From positions 1 through 5,260 of the forward strand of contig CAMAWZ010000183.1 of the NCBI GenBank assembly GCA_945861995.1: DNA of 5,260 bases, written 5' to 3'. The notes under the pieces were generated by a model. The model was not told the DNA's origin, did not search any database, and was given only the letters and a program-made list of their open reading frames with translations. The position numbers and the translations under genes are program-made. Shown one piece after another: positions 4,065 through 5,260 of this stretch. Position 1 is the stretch's first letter. Every line of letters starts with the position of its first letter. The DNA comes from Pseudorhodobacter antarcticus. GTDB lineage: Bacteria; Pseudomonadota; Alphaproteobacteria; Rhodobacterales; Rhodobacteraceae.

Positions 4065-5260
4065 TTATGCCGTCTGCCACGCCAGCCAATCGGCCAGAAC
4101 TTCGCGCACAGTTTCCGCACCGCTTGTCCTTGCGGCATAAATGACCTTCTGCGCTGCGCCTAAATCCACGCTGCGCAGTATTTCTTTGACGGGGCCAATC
4201 GAGGCTGGGCGCATGGACAGATTGCGCAGCCCAATGGCGGCAAAGGCCAGCGCCTCCAGCGGGCGACCTGCATCTTCACCGCAAAAGGAGAGCCGCGTAT
4301 TTGATGCCGCGCAGCGCGCGATGACAAATTGCAAAAAGGTCAGGAACGATGTGTTCAAAACATCATACCGCTTGCGCACGCGCTCATTCTCGCGGTCGGC
4401 GGCAAAGAAGAACTGTTTTAGATCATTCCCGCCAATCGAGATGAAATCGGCCATCTGAAAAAATGCATCAGGCGCATAGGCAAGGCTGGGCATTTCCAGC
4501 ATTGCGCCGATTTCCAGCTTGTCTGGCACTTTATGGCCCAATGATTTCTCGCGGTGAATCTCGCGCAGCAGCAGGCCGCGCGCCGCCTGAAATTCGGAAA
4601 ACTCGGCCACAAAGGGAAACATCACCTGCAAAGGCCGCCCCGCTGCCGCGCGGATCAGCGCCTGCAACTGCATCCGCAGAACACCAGGTTTATCAAGGCC
4701 CACGCGAATGGCGCGCCAGCCCATCGCGGGGTTCGGCTCGTCTTGCGGTTTCATATAGGGCAGCACTTTGTCGCTGCCGATGTCCAGCGTGCGAAAGGCG
4801 ACGGGCAGGCCTTTTGATGCTTCCATCACACGCGAATACAGCGCGACAAGTTCCTCGCGGCGCGGCATTTGGCTGCGCACCAGAAACTGCAGTTCCGTGC
4901 GAAACAGCCCCACGCCCTCGGCCCCAGACCCAACGAGTGATGGCAAATCGGCCATCAGCCCCGCGTTCATTTGCAGACCAATGCGCACGCCGTCCCGCGT
5001 AGTGGCTGGCAAATCGCGCAGGCTGGCAAAGCGTTCTTGCGCCTTGGCTTGCATGGCGATTTTATCGCGGAATGATCGCGATACTGTTTCTTCGGGGCGC
5101 AGATGTGCCACGCCCTGATCCCCGTCTACAAGGATCGGATCCCCGTTCAGCGCCTCGGTCGTGACGCGCTCGGCATGGATAACCATCGGAATGGCCAGCG
5201 CGCGCGCCACAATGGCGGCATGGCTGCCCACCGATCCTTCTTCCAGCACAACACCCTTTA
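4065..5260 (-). CDS. ptsP: Phosphoenolpyruvate-protein phosphotransferase PtsP (enzyme I-Ntr), C-terminal part; 5' end outside window
   Basis: Enzyme I-Ntr takes a phosphoryl group from PEP and passes it to the HPr-like NPr, the first step of the nitrogen-type PTS, a cytosolic regulatory relay rather than a sugar uptake system. About 397 residues to the TAA at 4065 are visible, roughly the C-terminal half. Numbering from the first complete codon, the phosphohistidine loop is GSHAAIVARALAIP with His13 (codon 5220-5222). The PEP-binding barrel follows: GLFRTEL (Arg120), FRTLDIGSDKVLPYMKP (from 154, Arg156), NPAMGWRAIR (176-185), MFPFVAEFSEF (213-223), IGAMLEMP (metal ligand Glu255), SIGGNDL (metal ligand Asp279) and SFCGEDAG (acid/base Cys326). 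All these match enzyme I. The N-terminal HPr-binding region, and the GAF domain that would separate PtsP from PtsI, are off-window. PtsP is preferred on its close resemblance to the Rhodobacteraceae PtsP C terminus as I recall it and on the absence of neighbouring sugar PTS genes. The frame runs open through the edge, so the GTG at 5249 is internal. Confidence 0.92.
   Translation of the reverse strand, partial: KGVVLEEGSVGSHAAIVARALAIPMVIHAERVTTEALNGDPILVDGDQGVAHLRPEETVSRSFRDKIAMQAKAQERFASLRDLPATTRDGVRIGLQMNAGLMADLPSLVGSGAEGVGLFRTELQFLVRSQMPRREELVALYSRVMEASKGLPVAFRTLDIGSDKVLPYMKPQDEPNPAMGWRAIRVGLDKPGVLRMQLQALIRAAAGRPLQVMFPFVAEFSEFQAARGLLLREIHREKSLGHKVPDKLEIGAMLEMPSLAYAPDAFFQMADFISIGGNDLKQFFFAADRENERVRKRYDVLNTSFLTFLQFVIARCAASNTRLSFCGEDAGRPLEALAFAAIGLRNLSMRPASIGPVKEILRSVDLGAAQKVIYAARTSGAETVREVLADWLAWQTA

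Noticed and set aside
4463..5118. Plus-strand open frames opposite ptsP
   Set aside because: They are Arg/Ala/Pro-rich shadows of the strongly conserved PtsP reading frame.
1..5260. Defence, CRISPR, prophage or other novel accessory system
   Set aside because: All the space is taken by conserved housekeeping or core hypothetical genes; there are no spacer-like repeats, integrase, transposase or compositional break.

Overview
The window reads as an ordinary chromosomal segment of an alphaproteobacterium, most likely a member of the Rhodobacteraceae (Roseobacter/Rhodobacter group). The grounds are GC-rich coding with strong third-position bias, an alphaproteobacterial-type histidyl-tRNA synthetase, a short-form HisG that depends on HisZ, a PtsP-type phosphotransferase, and a GC-rich intergenic hairpin block of a kind I associate with this family from memory. 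No tRNA, rRNA, CRISPR array, insertion sequence or phage gene is visible. I see no convincing undescribed multi-gene system; the noteworthy signals are small and mostly regulatory or structural.

Layout, left to right. Positions 1-2892 hold a tightly packed minus-strand operon transcribed hisS -> hisZ -> hisG. hisS (histidyl-tRNA synthetase, 515 aa) is followed after 7 bases by hisZ (369 aa, a catalytically degenerate HisRS paralogue serving as regulatory subunit). hisZ overlaps hisG (ATP phosphoribosyltransferase) by 4 bases; only the first 77 residues of hisG are in the window. The operon joins histidine consumption (tRNA charging) to the feedback-controlled first step of histidine synthesis.

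A 72-base gap (2893-2964) separates hisS from a divergent plus-strand pair: a 66-aa SlyX-family coiled-coil protein (2965-3165) and a 252-aa EcsC-family protein (3218-3976). The gap holds the hisS ribosome binding site, a weak candidate hisS promoter and one copy of a 14-base repeat. A long-range stem could pair the 3' end of slyX with the ecsC translation-initiation region. A candidate intrinsic terminator overlaps the end of ecsC.

Between the convergent ecsC and ptsP genes (3977-4064) lies a compact block with a perfect 10-bp hairpin, a G5/C5 hairpin and a short direct repeat. From 4065 to the right edge on the minus strand is the C-terminal half of ptsP, enzyme I of the nitrogen-type phosphotransferase system. 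It retains the phospho-histidine, PEP-binding, metal-binding and Cys acid/base motifs. Its N-terminal part lies beyond the window.
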